Positions 30,501 to 35,293 are shown, numbered from the stretch's first letter. The stretch: 64,000 nt of DNA from Bacteroidota bacterium (GCA_018267655.1 JAFDYB010000023.1:1-64000); one strand, 5' to 3'. Notes: generated by a model not told the origin, from the sequence alone. Made by a program: numbers and translations.

Positions 30501-31282
30501 GTAGATGGTTTTCATTAGATCCAGTAAAAAAACCTTATGAATCTCCGTATGTAAGTATGGGTAATAATCCAATCAAGGATTTTGATAAGTATGGCAATGA
30601 CTTAGATGTTGGGAAAAACAAGGAGTCGAAAGATGATATAAAAAGCTTGGCAAAAAGTAAAAACCAAGACTTCATTAAAATTGATGATAATACAGGGAAA
30701 GTCACTTTAGATTTTGGTAAAATGAGTAAGGAGGATATCGCCAAAACTCTTAAGAAGGATGAAGGTTTGAATTTAATAAACGATTTGGTTGACTCAAAAA
30801 AGAAGTTTCTTTATGAAGCTACCGACCTGTTTTTAGGTAAAAATTCGGAAGGTATGAAAATGGGTAGACCAATGTATCTTGAAAAGGATAAAATTGTGAA
30901 TGCTTCTGATAATGGTAAAGATGGTGTTGGGGGGCATACCTTTTTACCGAAAGATGGCTATAATGGTCAAGTAGCAATACAGACAAATGCAACCTATAAC
31001 GAAAAATCCGCAGGGATGATTGTTTCAAAGTCAAGAGCATCAGTTGTTTTTCATGAATTGGCAGAGAATTACGAACGCACTAATAATGGAGTAGATTATA
31101 GTGGAGGAAATAAAGGTTTCGGTGCTCATAATTTATCTATCACTAGAGAGAATAAATGGTGGAACACATCTAGCGAGCCAGGAGTGGTTAGAGATCCCTC
31201 AGCTCCGATGCCTACCAAAGAACAAAAACAAGATTTATATAAAAGACTGACAGAATATAATGGGCTATCTGATGGACAATAA
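18563..31282 (+). CDS. Giant RHS/YD-repeat polymorphic toxin with probable zincin tip
   Basis: A 4,239-residue protein with a signal peptide (about 1-29). In order: Fn3-like head; YD start (about 339-375); Cys-rich region (about 625-2170) including repeats of about 90 residues beginning DSCKKLYE (about 1862, 1954, 2045); a YD unit (about 2182-2226); a Ycf48/BNR-type propeller with TxDGGxxW motifs (about 2290-3260); YD/RHS repeats from about 3270; and the RHS core YPFGS at about 3932. The variable tip runs from about 4000. It contains HELAENYE (His4164, Glu4165, Glu4168) and a later GAHN, a zincin-like metallopeptidase signature. The overlapping downstream gene is the likely immunity partner. 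The tip is exchangeable with the inverted cassette at 32958-33944 through a 64-bp repeat. Confidence 0.88.
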   Translation: MKVTAKLTQLTRLLTVVVLVFLVSHKGHAKQIPTVTGILKTSSALSTTVIAGTPSAINTILVPVVATAKDYNIQNTISLKYDLGTDTFFLAKTDVRVKVTINRWDFTNTPLPTTSRKLSISINNKLNQAILEQSSVNLTNGYKITMTVDSIWVNGASVKTLPRYVSVESEINMDRYYDFSSPSLTTVNMTGITPLDDDCDGIMDEVKVNWASSPSIVAEEFQLEWTYVNNYNSIGGSYPPSAFTTDFKTNSTRITTSDNSYKLSLLFDKGYIAFRVRAVGRNYLAPTEFMYGPWTSLDQVNMGSLSSNELYSVIAEHEKIKNWQYSSTYAEEGKKKEVINYFDGSLHNRQTVTKVNSDKNVIVGETMYDFQGRPAVNILPVPVVLNCTSTGSEPSIKYYNKFNVDDTNKVYSKNDFDLDASGACNSISAPMDTTSGASQYYSNNNPNKNQQQSFLPHAKEYPFTQIEYTPDNTGRIRNQTGVGNDYQFGSGKETKYLYGQPNQIQVDRLFGSETGDASHYKKNVVIDANGQTSVTYMNQEGKTIATALAGVPPTIGTSTNTRLDSLEYAGQNQNKLTVDLFNKNAMGVSNLNTVPASNDQIAFTTQLLVPFKSLYEFKYDLKIDTLGDACLRPNICISCVYDLEIQVKDECGVDLITTVTSTVSGNPWPSKPIKYVTGKVDTTGNKLTFNIHCTSPNLFKDSAKVNLLLKPGVYTVSKILKVNQEAKDFYVKNYLDSANNKCVKTLSQFQADALSKIDTSDCYNTCASCVAALGSKDDFVSSGQGTDVQWEFLVNQCTEPCRQKTLCDNTYDMMLSDVSPGGQYGKFNSITYSAASEPISVYNTANSLNPNIIPGSYANWQHPLMRLNGNFYNMYLDENGVRTKVNLSEPSPGVFVPPVVNTSSVYLDGVSGLKYTYPENLQKLSDFIPIWDPGFAKSLVVFHPEYAYYVSCSEQAIKFTGDNRSSDIFDSLLLVTETFNQALTLGIIKSNYTLNVPAINKIKDIWLTPTGNYDPFFTNNNFQYTTSTNPQTGTKTNIVMAGGAPYNVNLQSQMNYIINNYRFIGSTPYTMADIAAVLTRCGNNFGATPTATCLAFGKDYYPYTTPLNDSIRNKEWRLFRQFYFSEKQKLQFKRMDFYAKHGDDAYSNYYGGCNACIGNSSYNPFIAQMLITNPFLQPYPISAYFDLSQPCGYATSSNYGGVTKRFYDPANTGLNTGSVGSLLYQTTGQCPLAFQLQNFLSAMATNSLLNSAASTSLNTVSEFNPDLYLAVSGGVMPSSFVNYNWQMISSSGNLFTANIINPSTSLVKCTVTLDKTGTTIPSFSNIISLNSLVYDPTGIGTGAFKAVAVYVVGTSTLSANITGNSCINVKDCNFEPQCTANQFASEMSNLLSYMQSTGVLLVSGTTNLASNPSLNAFLTPTIKGTLGTPNSNMVYQFVGPNKLTFYDSSNPTTKIVLTVTVSPSGSGPSIKTFANIRSNYNNLFKMDGLNVSGVKISDIDGKAEKITPTQTIGISMGTCGLPEPAECSEKEHKVRKDLELLVNEILSTKPLNPNVDLFTLASFSSLLKSYVPTTVSSTNGSYNFSGAPNPNFDTLKINIASTGETAPCTFKLFHYRNNGTTYNFQNIINVSKLSGIGAPSIAGNYTYFKALATYSIGASTVKDTIYGYSCWPIKNCDPCPPKPAPTNSQAKLDSSYVAAGKASFDANLPAYDIYKTAVDTLNAKMGWTTASPNYVPPMDFLTYANTGFISAKQYVKFVTNFDTLIDNKVMLKPDTFVYNYGNLVNCNKDFNRYVNAIVAYNIRATSVSGATILSAIKDSTFYSNHLCDSSFKYVKYLRSYPAAGPNPVGILAYFGITTPVPNYTDSCKKLYEKYIKIHAQFLANPVVQSNCKEANINHPLYSYDEIVKANLCCTTQGLTAFNNYINSLATASVSCPPSLPSITSCTTAAAVTSNQDLCQKYYTTLKVKLNQYNASPYSAAHTHTLNPLIYPTFNSFLLAGYCDCVLNYIGYLNTYITAPASSTLTLPVDIDNYPGCPHSVAPPQDSCKKLYETYLQTVNAYNNYIKNNKLPYPLITAIFSPEEFIKNYCNCAKKFIANLQGVINGVKPTPEQIKLMTDLPSSCEKPCTNGPPDSAFVFPPYTKYDNPCVQQQINLALQNAANAYQQYKDSMTTVFADLYTRHCLSAMENFTYKYWDKEYHYTLYYYDQAGNLIKTIPPEGIEFVPVTSYLDPLEQKVISDRTYNQQNVFTTHRMATTYIYNSLNQLIFQSLPDHDNMDICDGVNPNGLDTGLVINSVQFVTANKGYLCGYIKNSTGYKRGYVYTSNDGGNFWTKVNGVTSGDLQKVQFVTATNGFAVSNFGMVFKTIDGGNNWDLLTSLYNPTSGTRFTGTLNDLYFTSTIGVVGGNKQAGVTSSIYYTTNNGASFTPATVTGMANGDTISGFTFDGTTYIATARNGNVGKMFTSTNATSWTQVTNFAANNLRKVQFISNTLGYAIGEEGTLLKVSTPLTATPNWQLLPTNVLGHFNDIYFKNATDGVAIIDSVPGKAKIWRTFNGGLTWQLLSVGGDYYNSLQLYDATQDRLIAAGKNGLLAKVLLNVPSFGIIKINTPNTNNNSFADADLHNPSGSLRSIVVSDASPIIYTSYNAQATAPTWLSINTTTLSPAVPASDALFTKVLMMDSVAANPYLKAILLTSNGKLYSFYRAFSSSAVICKPVNVSGGFSGKFFIDITSNNQTFTTPVYAFDTISKRMYSINFSGTIANATLLNNSTPITKNIKSIDIHNASNKLMMVGNSGHIEYTQDVTVNPIVWSDVTLNTLPVAITKVRTVSANNYIATGIDGAIWKNVTNASTWYLKNSGTVEKLNSMAVDNTGKGLIAANNGKLFTLTNANTQTPLLVSVTNPATAHLTDVAIEPTGTSAYVTAANGKVLYIPNYVTPVVSLASSPSPVSVNGVAYKNGVGAMVVGNNAFMGNYFATNASVTKNLFTKGLNSIHFYDVNNGLVIDSNNVIRRTTDGGTTWSVIVPTNNSPALTKVFSTSTNIGVLIGMNKYANVINGTGLTPITVPSAVPAGTDFYDVNFNSSNSNGVIVGSATRAAKIVPSGSSFVITYIGQAISPPKVPDFRAVHVFNNNTFIASGTKGIIYYYKGASFTQQQSYTAPAGLAQVNIILKDIYFHDYYTGYVVGSNGAAYKVILNDSIGNLGTSTNALAWQSFCSNALYMNYTTNSQIRKLDFNAIAFSNRTNGMIAGADSNIVIGSIAPNRYARLMKEQSGYYSTRFWYDKLGRLIVSQNTKQFNKTNPSNIAIKQAFSYTLYDQLGRITEVGEKYENHTTGSTKFNSIFGSLVNGYYNNNTIDDAKFLTWITGTGSRREVTKTYYDVQSILPLTYTQNNLRKRVATSTFEDVFDGNDLTYNHATHYTYDIHGNVTTLWQENTQVAVAGQNIKQIDYQFDLISGKVNKVIYSPGKVDQFIHRYSYDADNRITKVETSTNDLQYALDAKYFYYAHGPLARVEYGKDHVQGMDYAYTLQGWIKGVNSTTLKKAKDMGSDGDNSFANPNGNFARDIMGYSLNYYQGDYEAVNFVKWNTASRRFEAYNSGSDLFNSRSDLFNGNISAMVTSISKVDSTASGVIKDPIALPMGNAYRYDQLNRIKRSSSFTNIDTLNNIWLNNGVTIAGLYRNTFTYDANGNIKTQVKRDSVGGMIDSLVYNYEMITAGKKKRNRLYHVNDFVTSTPANFGDIKDQGAFVSTPSSINLVNNYSFDEIGNLIKDKAEKIDTIRWMVTGKIKAIIRTPGSTKENLYFDYDAQGNRIAKHVYTSANVWKNSTYYIRDAQGNVMSVYNKKPVSSSMSYKLAEQHLYGSSRIGMVNSNMEMIGAPPVPDTSKSYLGNKQYELANHLGNVITVISDKKIQIASATTPTLVDHYVSDQISASDYYPFGSVAKGRSFSSQSYRYGYQGSEKDNEVNAETYSTFYRALDTRLGRWFSLDPVKKPYESPYVSMGNNPIKDFDKYGNDLDVGKNKESKDDIKSLAKSKNQDFIKIDDNTGKVTLDFGKMSKEDIAKTLKKDEGLNLINDLVDSKKKFLYEATDLFLGKNSEGMKMGRPMYLEKDKIVNASDNGKDGVGGHTFLPKDGYNGQVAIQTNATYNEKSAGMIVSKSRASVVFHELAENYERTNNGVDYSGGNKGFGAHNLSITRENKWWNTSSEPGVVRDPSAPMPTKEQKQDLYKRLTEYNGLSDGQ
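30357..30420 (+). repeat. 64-bp inverted repeat, copy 1 (in RHS core)
   Basis: Identical base for base to the reverse complement of 33838-33901. It encodes the conserved YYPFGS core and the next residues of the RHS protein. Identity stops abruptly at both ends. Inside is a small dyad, TTTGG (30368-30372) and CCAAA (30381-30385) with an 8-bp spacer, the size of a tyrosine-recombinase core. Confidence 0.95.
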
Positions 31283-31712
31283 AAAATTGATTTCTTTATT
31301 TGTATTTTTCTTAAATGTATGGCTTTGTCAATCACAAAATTGTACTTTTAATGGAAATACCAAACTTGTAACTTGTTCCGAAAAGAGTAAAGTATTTAAA
31401 GAAACTAAATCTGAACTTGGTACTTTTGGACTAGGCTTTGACCCTTCAAGTTGTGAAATGATAGGCGATACCTGCTATTTAGGATTTCGGTTATTTTATG
31501 CACCAGCAGAGAAACAGAACTCTACTAAACCTCAATGTGAAGTTATTCTATGTAAAAGAAAGAAGTCTAAGTTTTATCCTCTACTAAACTTATCAAAGAC
31601 AACCATATTAGTGGAAGAAAAGATTAAGTTTATTCCAAAATCAGACATTTACCTAGTCTTTTACAGTAAAGGAATCGTCTCATTTGCTATTCACACCAAA
31701 GACTTTAAATAA
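31272..31712 (+). CDS. Putative exported immunity protein for the RHS zincin tip
   Basis: The chosen start ATG at 31272 gives 146 residues with a good signal peptide (MDNKKLISLFVFFLNVWLCQ). The longer form from 31260 adds four residues. It overlaps the RHS stop codon by 11 bases, the usual toxin-immunity coupling. The mature protein is small, with about five cysteines and a beta-rich core; no family is recognised. Export suggests that the toxin acts in, or enters through, the periplasm. Confidence 0.7.
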   Translation: MDNKKLISLFVFFLNVWLCQSQNCTFNGNTKLVTCSEKSKVFKETKSELGTFGLGFDPSSCEMIGDTCYLGFRLFYAPAEKQNSTKPQCEVILCKRKKSKFYPLLNLSKTTILVEEKIKFIPKSDIYLVFYSKGIVSFAIHTKDFK

Positions 31713-31847
31713 CCTATAAAAGTGTGTTTGAATATTCTCTTATTGTACAATACAAAAAAATATTATATACCATATATTATATTTCAGAAATGAGGAAAAG
31801 TGATAAGTAGAATTATAATCTTCAATCAGTTCCATCAATAAAATAAT

Positions 31848-32303
31848 ATGAAAAATAGCTTTATAATTTTAATAATTTTTATTTCGTGTAGTTGCTATGC
31901 CCAAAAGTCAATGCAGCTGGATTCAATGGTGTTTTTTTTTATAAAAAAATCACTTGAATGTGAAAAAAGAGTTTACTTATTTGCAATTCGAGATTCAGCT
32001 ATTTTTAATACAAAAAATAAGAATATTAATTCTATTAATTCTAAAAATGAATTACCAAAACAAAAAGAAAATAAAACATGCATTCTCTTTTTAACAAAGC
32101 AAGAAAAAATAGAAATAGAAGGGCAAAAATATCTTGAATTGAATTACAACGTTCAACTATACAAAAAAACTCATAAAGGGGTTCAAATATGGATAGATGA
32201 AGGCTTATACAGATTTAAAGTTCGATTGGATTCCTTTAATAATCCTGACAAATTAGAATATACAAATGGAATTTCACCTTTGGATTTGACTCCTAAAAAG
32301 TAA
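31848..32303 (+). CDS. Exported protein of unknown function, possible extra immunity gene
   Basis: A 151-residue protein with a signal peptide ending near SCYAQ; a lipobox-like cysteine is possible (ISCSC). The mature part is Lys-rich with beta-like segments (LELNYNVQLYKK, LYRFKVRLDSF). It lies 135 bp after the immunity gene and before the bidirectional terminator. Its place in an RHS tail suggests a second or relic immunity protein left from an earlier tip, but the sequence does not prove it. Confidence 0.55.
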   Translation: MKNSFIILIIFISCSCYAQKSMQLDSMVFFFIKKSLECEKRVYLFAIRDSAIFNTKNKNINSINSKNELPKQKENKTCILFLTKQEKIEIEGQKYLELNYNVQLYKKTHKGVQIWIDEGLYRFKVRLDSFNNPDKLEYTNGISPLDLTPKK

Positions 32304-32370
32304 AGTCAAGAACAATAGTAATATTATTAAAAAGGTTATCTGAATACAATATCTTATCTTATGGATAATT

Positions 32371-32396
32371 AAAATACAGGTTAACCTGCTATTTTA
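32371..32396. terminator. Bidirectional terminator between the two toxin cassettes
   Basis: The hairpin AAAATACAGG-TTAA-CCTGCTATTTT has A-rich and T-rich arms that give a U-tract in both directions. It lies between converging genes and overlaps the last codon of the leftward one. It would end transcription of whichever cassette is joined to the RHS gene. Confidence 0.6.
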
Positions 32397-32961
32397 ATAC
32401 GATTCCATTAATTATGTTTTTAAGAAACATTTTATTAGTATCCCAAAAATCAATAGAAGCGCCACATAAAAAATACATTTTGTTATCACATACTATACAT
32501 GTCCAATTTCTCGGCCCAAAATAGTCTGAATTAAAATCATTACTGTTTATGAAATTAATGGCTTTATTAGCGTTCTGCTTGTCTTTAAATATCCATTCCT
32601 TAATTTGTATCCAGTCTTCTGTTTGATTGTCGTAAAACGAAGAATAGTATATGTTCTTTGAACATATAATATCACTGAAAACTTTTGTATTATAAGTTTT
32701 ATTAAATGTTGTAAACAAATATTTATCTTCAAAATACCAATCATCTGTTTTTAAATCATAAACTTTCCCTATTTGTTTAAGGGTATCAATTATTCTATGA
32801 ATATTGCTTTTTTCTTTTTTACAACAACAAGTATCTAAATTGATTTTATAACTTGTTACTGGAGGTCGAACTATTGAACTATCGGCTACTGAATCTAATA
32901 CCTGAGCCTTAATATTTATGGCTCCAAAAAAAAGGCAGAGTAAACTTAATATATTTTTCAT
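32389..32961 (-). CDS. Putative exported immunity protein for the orphan RHS tip
   Basis: A 190-residue protein with a signal peptide (1-19, ending NIKAQ). The mature part has a CCC cluster near residue 45 and two late cysteines. It is predicted alpha/beta and no family is recognised. Its ATG overlaps the stop of the orphan toxin tip (ATGA, four bases), which is the standard toxin-immunity arrangement. A periplasmic immunity protein fits a cell-wall-acting toxin. Confidence 0.68.
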   Translation of the reverse strand: MKNILSLLCLFFGAINIKAQVLDSVADSSIVRPPVTSYKINLDTCCCKKEKSNIHRIIDTLKQIGKVYDLKTDDWYFEDKYLFTTFNKTYNTKVFSDIICSKNIYYSSFYDNQTEDWIQIKEWIFKDKQNANKAINFINSNDFNSDYFGPRNWTCIVCDNKMYFLCGASIDFWDTNKMFLKNIINGIVLK

Positions 32962-33944
32962 GGATTTTGATTTTTCTTATATTGTATTAATGGAGGATAA
33001 TCGGCTTTTTCATAATGAACTTGAAGTAGTTTATTATCTGTTATTGTTTTTATGTCTTTAGCTCCTGATAATGTAAGCAATGTTTGTTTAAAAGATGGAA
33101 ACTGACACACTGCAATACATCCTATATTTCCTTGAGGGTTTTTACTCGGATTTGATTGACCTACGTGAATTAAAAATCCTCCGTCGACTCTTATTGCGCC
33201 TTTATATTGTTCATTAGTTACATTTTCAGGATAATTTGGTATATACTCTGTAGGAGTAAATGTTCCTTCAGATGATTTACCAACAACTCTAACGCTTCCA
33301 TCTTTCTTACCTTCAACTCCAAATCTGACGGCAGTGTATTTATATTGAACCGAAGACCCGTCTTCTAATGTACCAGAAACTGTGACTTCATAAAGTGGAA
33401 CTTTATACAATTTTTTTTCATTTGTTTTACTATCAACAGGCGCATTGGGATATCCATATAAGATCGCGAATTTTTCAGTCCCATCAGTATTCTTAGCTGG
33501 AGTTCCACTAACATTTATTTTAATGTTTCTTAAAGCATTTTGAGTAACCTGTTGGTTGGTATTGGTCTTGTTTGAGGATTCATTTTGATTTGTTTGCTCT
33601 GGTGTACTTGGTTGGGTTGTTCCATTATTTGTAGGATTTTCTTCTGCGCCATCTAAATCTGTTGCTAAAATCGGTTTGTTTCCGGCAAATTGATATGGAG
33701 TATAATACGGGTAATTTCCTGTTAGTGGATCAATTGAAAAAAATCTAGCTAGTGCAGGATTATAAATTCTTAAGCCATAATCTTGAGTCCCCTCATCTGT
33801 TGAAATAGTTTCTGAGTCATTCTCCTTACCGTTAAAGCCATAACGGTAAGATTGGCTTGAGAAAGAGCGACCTTTGGCTACACTACCAAACGGATAGTAG
33901 TTATTACTTATTATGAGGTAGTTATGTGCTATCTTGTTATTCAA
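32958..33944 (-). CDS. Orphan (silent) RHS toxin tip, L,D-transpeptidase/DUF5675-like
   Basis: A 328-codon open frame with no ATG start; the first usable codon is TTG at 33944. It opens directly into the RHS core (YPFGS at about residue 17; SIDPL-type core near 70), with no signal peptide and no RHS shell. After a low-complexity Asn/Thr/Gln linker (about 100-135) comes a domain with His260 (FLIHVGQ) and Cys276 in GNIGCIAVC. That His-Gly...Gly-Cys pattern resembles YkuD L,D-transpeptidase and DUF5675 domains acting on peptidoglycan; this assignment is moderate to low. A terminator lies seven bases upstream, so the cassette should be silent until joined to an RHS gene. Confidence 0.75.
   Translation of the reverse strand: MNNKIAHNYLIISNNYYPFGSVAKGRSFSSQSYRYGFNGKENDSETISTDEGTQDYGLRIYNPALARFFSIDPLTGNYPYYTPYQFAGNKPILATDLDGAEENPTNNGTTQPSTPEQTNQNESSNKTNTNQQVTQNALRNIKINVSGTPAKNTDGTEKFAILYGYPNAPVDSKTNEKKLYKVPLYEVTVSGTLEDGSSVQYKYTAVRFGVEGKKDGSVRVVGKSSEGTFTPTEYIPNYPENVTNEQYKGAIRVDGGFLIHVGQSNPSKNPQGNIGCIAVCQFPSFKQTLLTLSGAKDIKTITDNKLLQVHYEKADYPPLIQYKKNQNP
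33838..33901 (-). repeat. 64-bp inverted repeat, copy 2 (in orphan tip)
   Basis: The reverse complement of 30357-30420 without mismatch. It forms almost the whole N-terminus of the orphan RHS tip. Protein-level similarity continues weakly beyond it, but DNA identity does not, including at silent positions, so the repeat is a recent or maintained exchange point. Confidence 0.95.
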
Positions 33945-33950
33945 ATTGCA

Positions 33951-33977
33951 TAAAAAAAGCCTTTTTTTGAAGGCTTA
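33951..33977 (-). terminator. Intrinsic terminator of the recombinase gene
   Basis: On the minus strand AAGCCTT-CAAAAA-AAGGCTT is followed by a run of T. It overlaps the recombinase stop codon and ends seven bases before the orphan RHS tip, insulating that cassette from read-through. Confidence 0.75.
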
Positions 33978-35066
33978 AAACTCTCTTTTAGAATGTTTAC
34001 TTTGGGTTATTTTTTCAAACACTTTATCGGTATGCTCATCAATAAATAATTGTGCTAATTCTATATACCTAAAAAACTCTTTACTATTTGCTGAGTGTCC
34101 ACTGATTTTTCTAACTGCTTGTTCTGGCATCCCCAAACGCAACATATTTGTTATGGCGGTTCTTCTCATGGTGTGGGTGGTAATGTGATCGGCAAGAGTA
34201 TAATGAAGTCGTTTAGCTTTGTTTTTATAAATTGGGTATTTTACACCACGTTTAGTACGCTCTTTAATCATGGTTTCTTTTAATGCTAATTGTAAGCCAA
34301 GCTTTTTAAAACTTTTGTTTAAGTAACTTTTACTAAATGCAGGTATGAGCGTTTTTTGTTTTTTGTGATACTTTTTAAGAATATCAATAGCGTACTTTGG
34401 AAGTTTGATTGTTGTATTTGTTGTCGTTTTTAAAGAGGTAACTTTTAAATGGTAAGTATCATTATAAAACAATAGATTTTCGTTTTTCAAAGACATTAAA
34501 TCCGAAAACCTAAGCGCAACGGTACAGCCAAAAACAAACACATCCTTAATTACTTTTAGGCTGTCGGGAAGCTTTTCTTCCAATTCAGCGTCAGAAATTA
34601 AATAATTTAATTGCTCTGGGCTTAAAACAACAATCGGTATATCTTCGTTTGGTACATAAAATTGTTTATGATATTCACCAACATTCAAACTATGCTCAGA
34701 GCTTAGATAATTAAAAAACGTTCTAATGCTTTTTACAATTAAACCAACATAATTGTCGTAAAAATCTTTTTTAAAGTAAAGGAAGTCGGTAAAATCAGAA
34801 AAGAATTTTTTGTAATATTTTTTCGCTTGTTCTTTTTCTTTAGTAGTTAAATTATTGATTAAATAAATTCTTAATTCGTTTTGTGTTTGCTCTACATATT
34901 CGATTAATAATTTTTGGGTATAGATATAATTATCGGTGGTAGATGTTCGTATTCGTTTTCCACTTTTTTGAACCCTGCGTCCTTTGGTAGTATCTTTTAT
35001 AAGCTTGTTAAATAGCTCCTGATAATCTTCAGTAGTTAAATATTTAGTTTGCTTGGTAATTTTCAT
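33975..35066 (-). CDS. Tyrosine recombinase (phage-integrase family)
   Basis: A 363-residue protein. The start at 35066 (MKITKQTKYL) was chosen over the longer frame because a -7 promoter element lies at 35088-35095, downstream of the upper ATG. It has an N-terminal SAM-like DNA-binding domain (about 30-140) and a C-terminal catalytic domain. Catalytic residues seen are Arg in VALRFSDL, Lys in the TSLKTTTN beta-hairpin, HTMRR (His and Arg), GHS, and the nucleophile Tyr in FFRYIEL. It may integrate/excise the element, invert the adjacent RHS segment, or both. It is transcribed toward the orphan tip but ends in a terminator. Confidence 0.93.
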   Translation of the reverse strand: MKITKQTKYLTTEDYQELFNKLIKDTTKGRRVQKSGKRIRTSTTDNYIYTQKLLIEYVEQTQNELRIYLINNLTTKEKEQAKKYYKKFFSDFTDFLYFKKDFYDNYVGLIVKSIRTFFNYLSSEHSLNVGEYHKQFYVPNEDIPIVVLSPEQLNYLISDAELEEKLPDSLKVIKDVFVFGCTVALRFSDLMSLKNENLLFYNDTYHLKVTSLKTTTNTTIKLPKYAIDILKKYHKKQKTLIPAFSKSYLNKSFKKLGLQLALKETMIKERTKRGVKYPIYKNKAKRLHYTLADHITTHTMRRTAITNMLRLGMPEQAVRKISGHSANSKEFFRYIELAQLFIDEHTDKVFEKITQSKHSKREF

Positions 35067-35087
35067 GTTTAAAGGGCCTATTAGTCC

Positions 35088-35095
35088 CAAACATA
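35088..35095 (-). promoter_or_regulatory. -7 element of the recombinase promoter (TATGTTTG)
   Basis: The minus strand reads TATGTTTG, a full match to TAnnTTTG. It implies a leader of about 15 nt to the ATG at 35066 and excludes the ATG at 35099. Confidence 0.55.
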
Positions 35096-35259
35096 ACATT
35101 AATTTTTGGAATATCCCACTCAGGTTGAGCTAATTAAATGCGTCTTTAAACACATAAAGCTAGGCATAATTGTCCAGCTTTTATTTAAAAAACGGGATTT
35201 CTTTATTTATTTAATTTCTTGAGATTGACTTTTTTTACTTTTTGTCAAGTAAAAATAAA

Positions 35260-35293
35260 CCGTCAATATTGACGGATAACCCGTCAAGGTTAT
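35260..35293. other. Adjacent palindrome and spaced dyad: candidate attachment or regulator site
   Basis: CCGTCAATATTGACGG (35260-35275) is a perfect 16-bp palindrome that includes the array motif TTGACGGATAA (35269-35279). Directly next to it, ATAACC and GGTTAT (35276-35281 and 35288-35293) form a perfect 6-bp dyad around a 6-bp spacer, the geometry of a tyrosine-recombinase core. It lies about 165 bp upstream of the recombinase promoter. Confidence 0.5.

Larger units (their letters stand above)
30357..33901. mobile_element. Putative invertible RHS tip segment (3.5 kb)
   Basis: The segment is bounded by a perfect 64-bp inverted repeat. It holds the expressed toxin tip, its immunity gene, one further small gene, a bidirectional terminator, and the opposing immunity gene and toxin tip. 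In both copies the repeat is read in the same frame (YYPFGSVAKGRSF...), so inversion would keep the RHS open and exchange tip plus immunity. A tyrosine recombinase gene lies just outside. Inversion itself is inferred; it was not observed. Confidence 0.6.

Noticed and set aside
18563-31282. Type VI or PAAR-linked RHS effector
   Set aside because: No PAAR, VgrG or T6SS gene is seen and the protein starts with a Sec signal peptide, so a T6SS route is not supported.
32958-33944. Decayed pseudogene of an RHS protein
   Set aside because: The frame is intact through the toxin domain, overlaps an intact immunity gene, and shares an exact 64-bp repeat with the main gene; a maintained silent cassette fits better.
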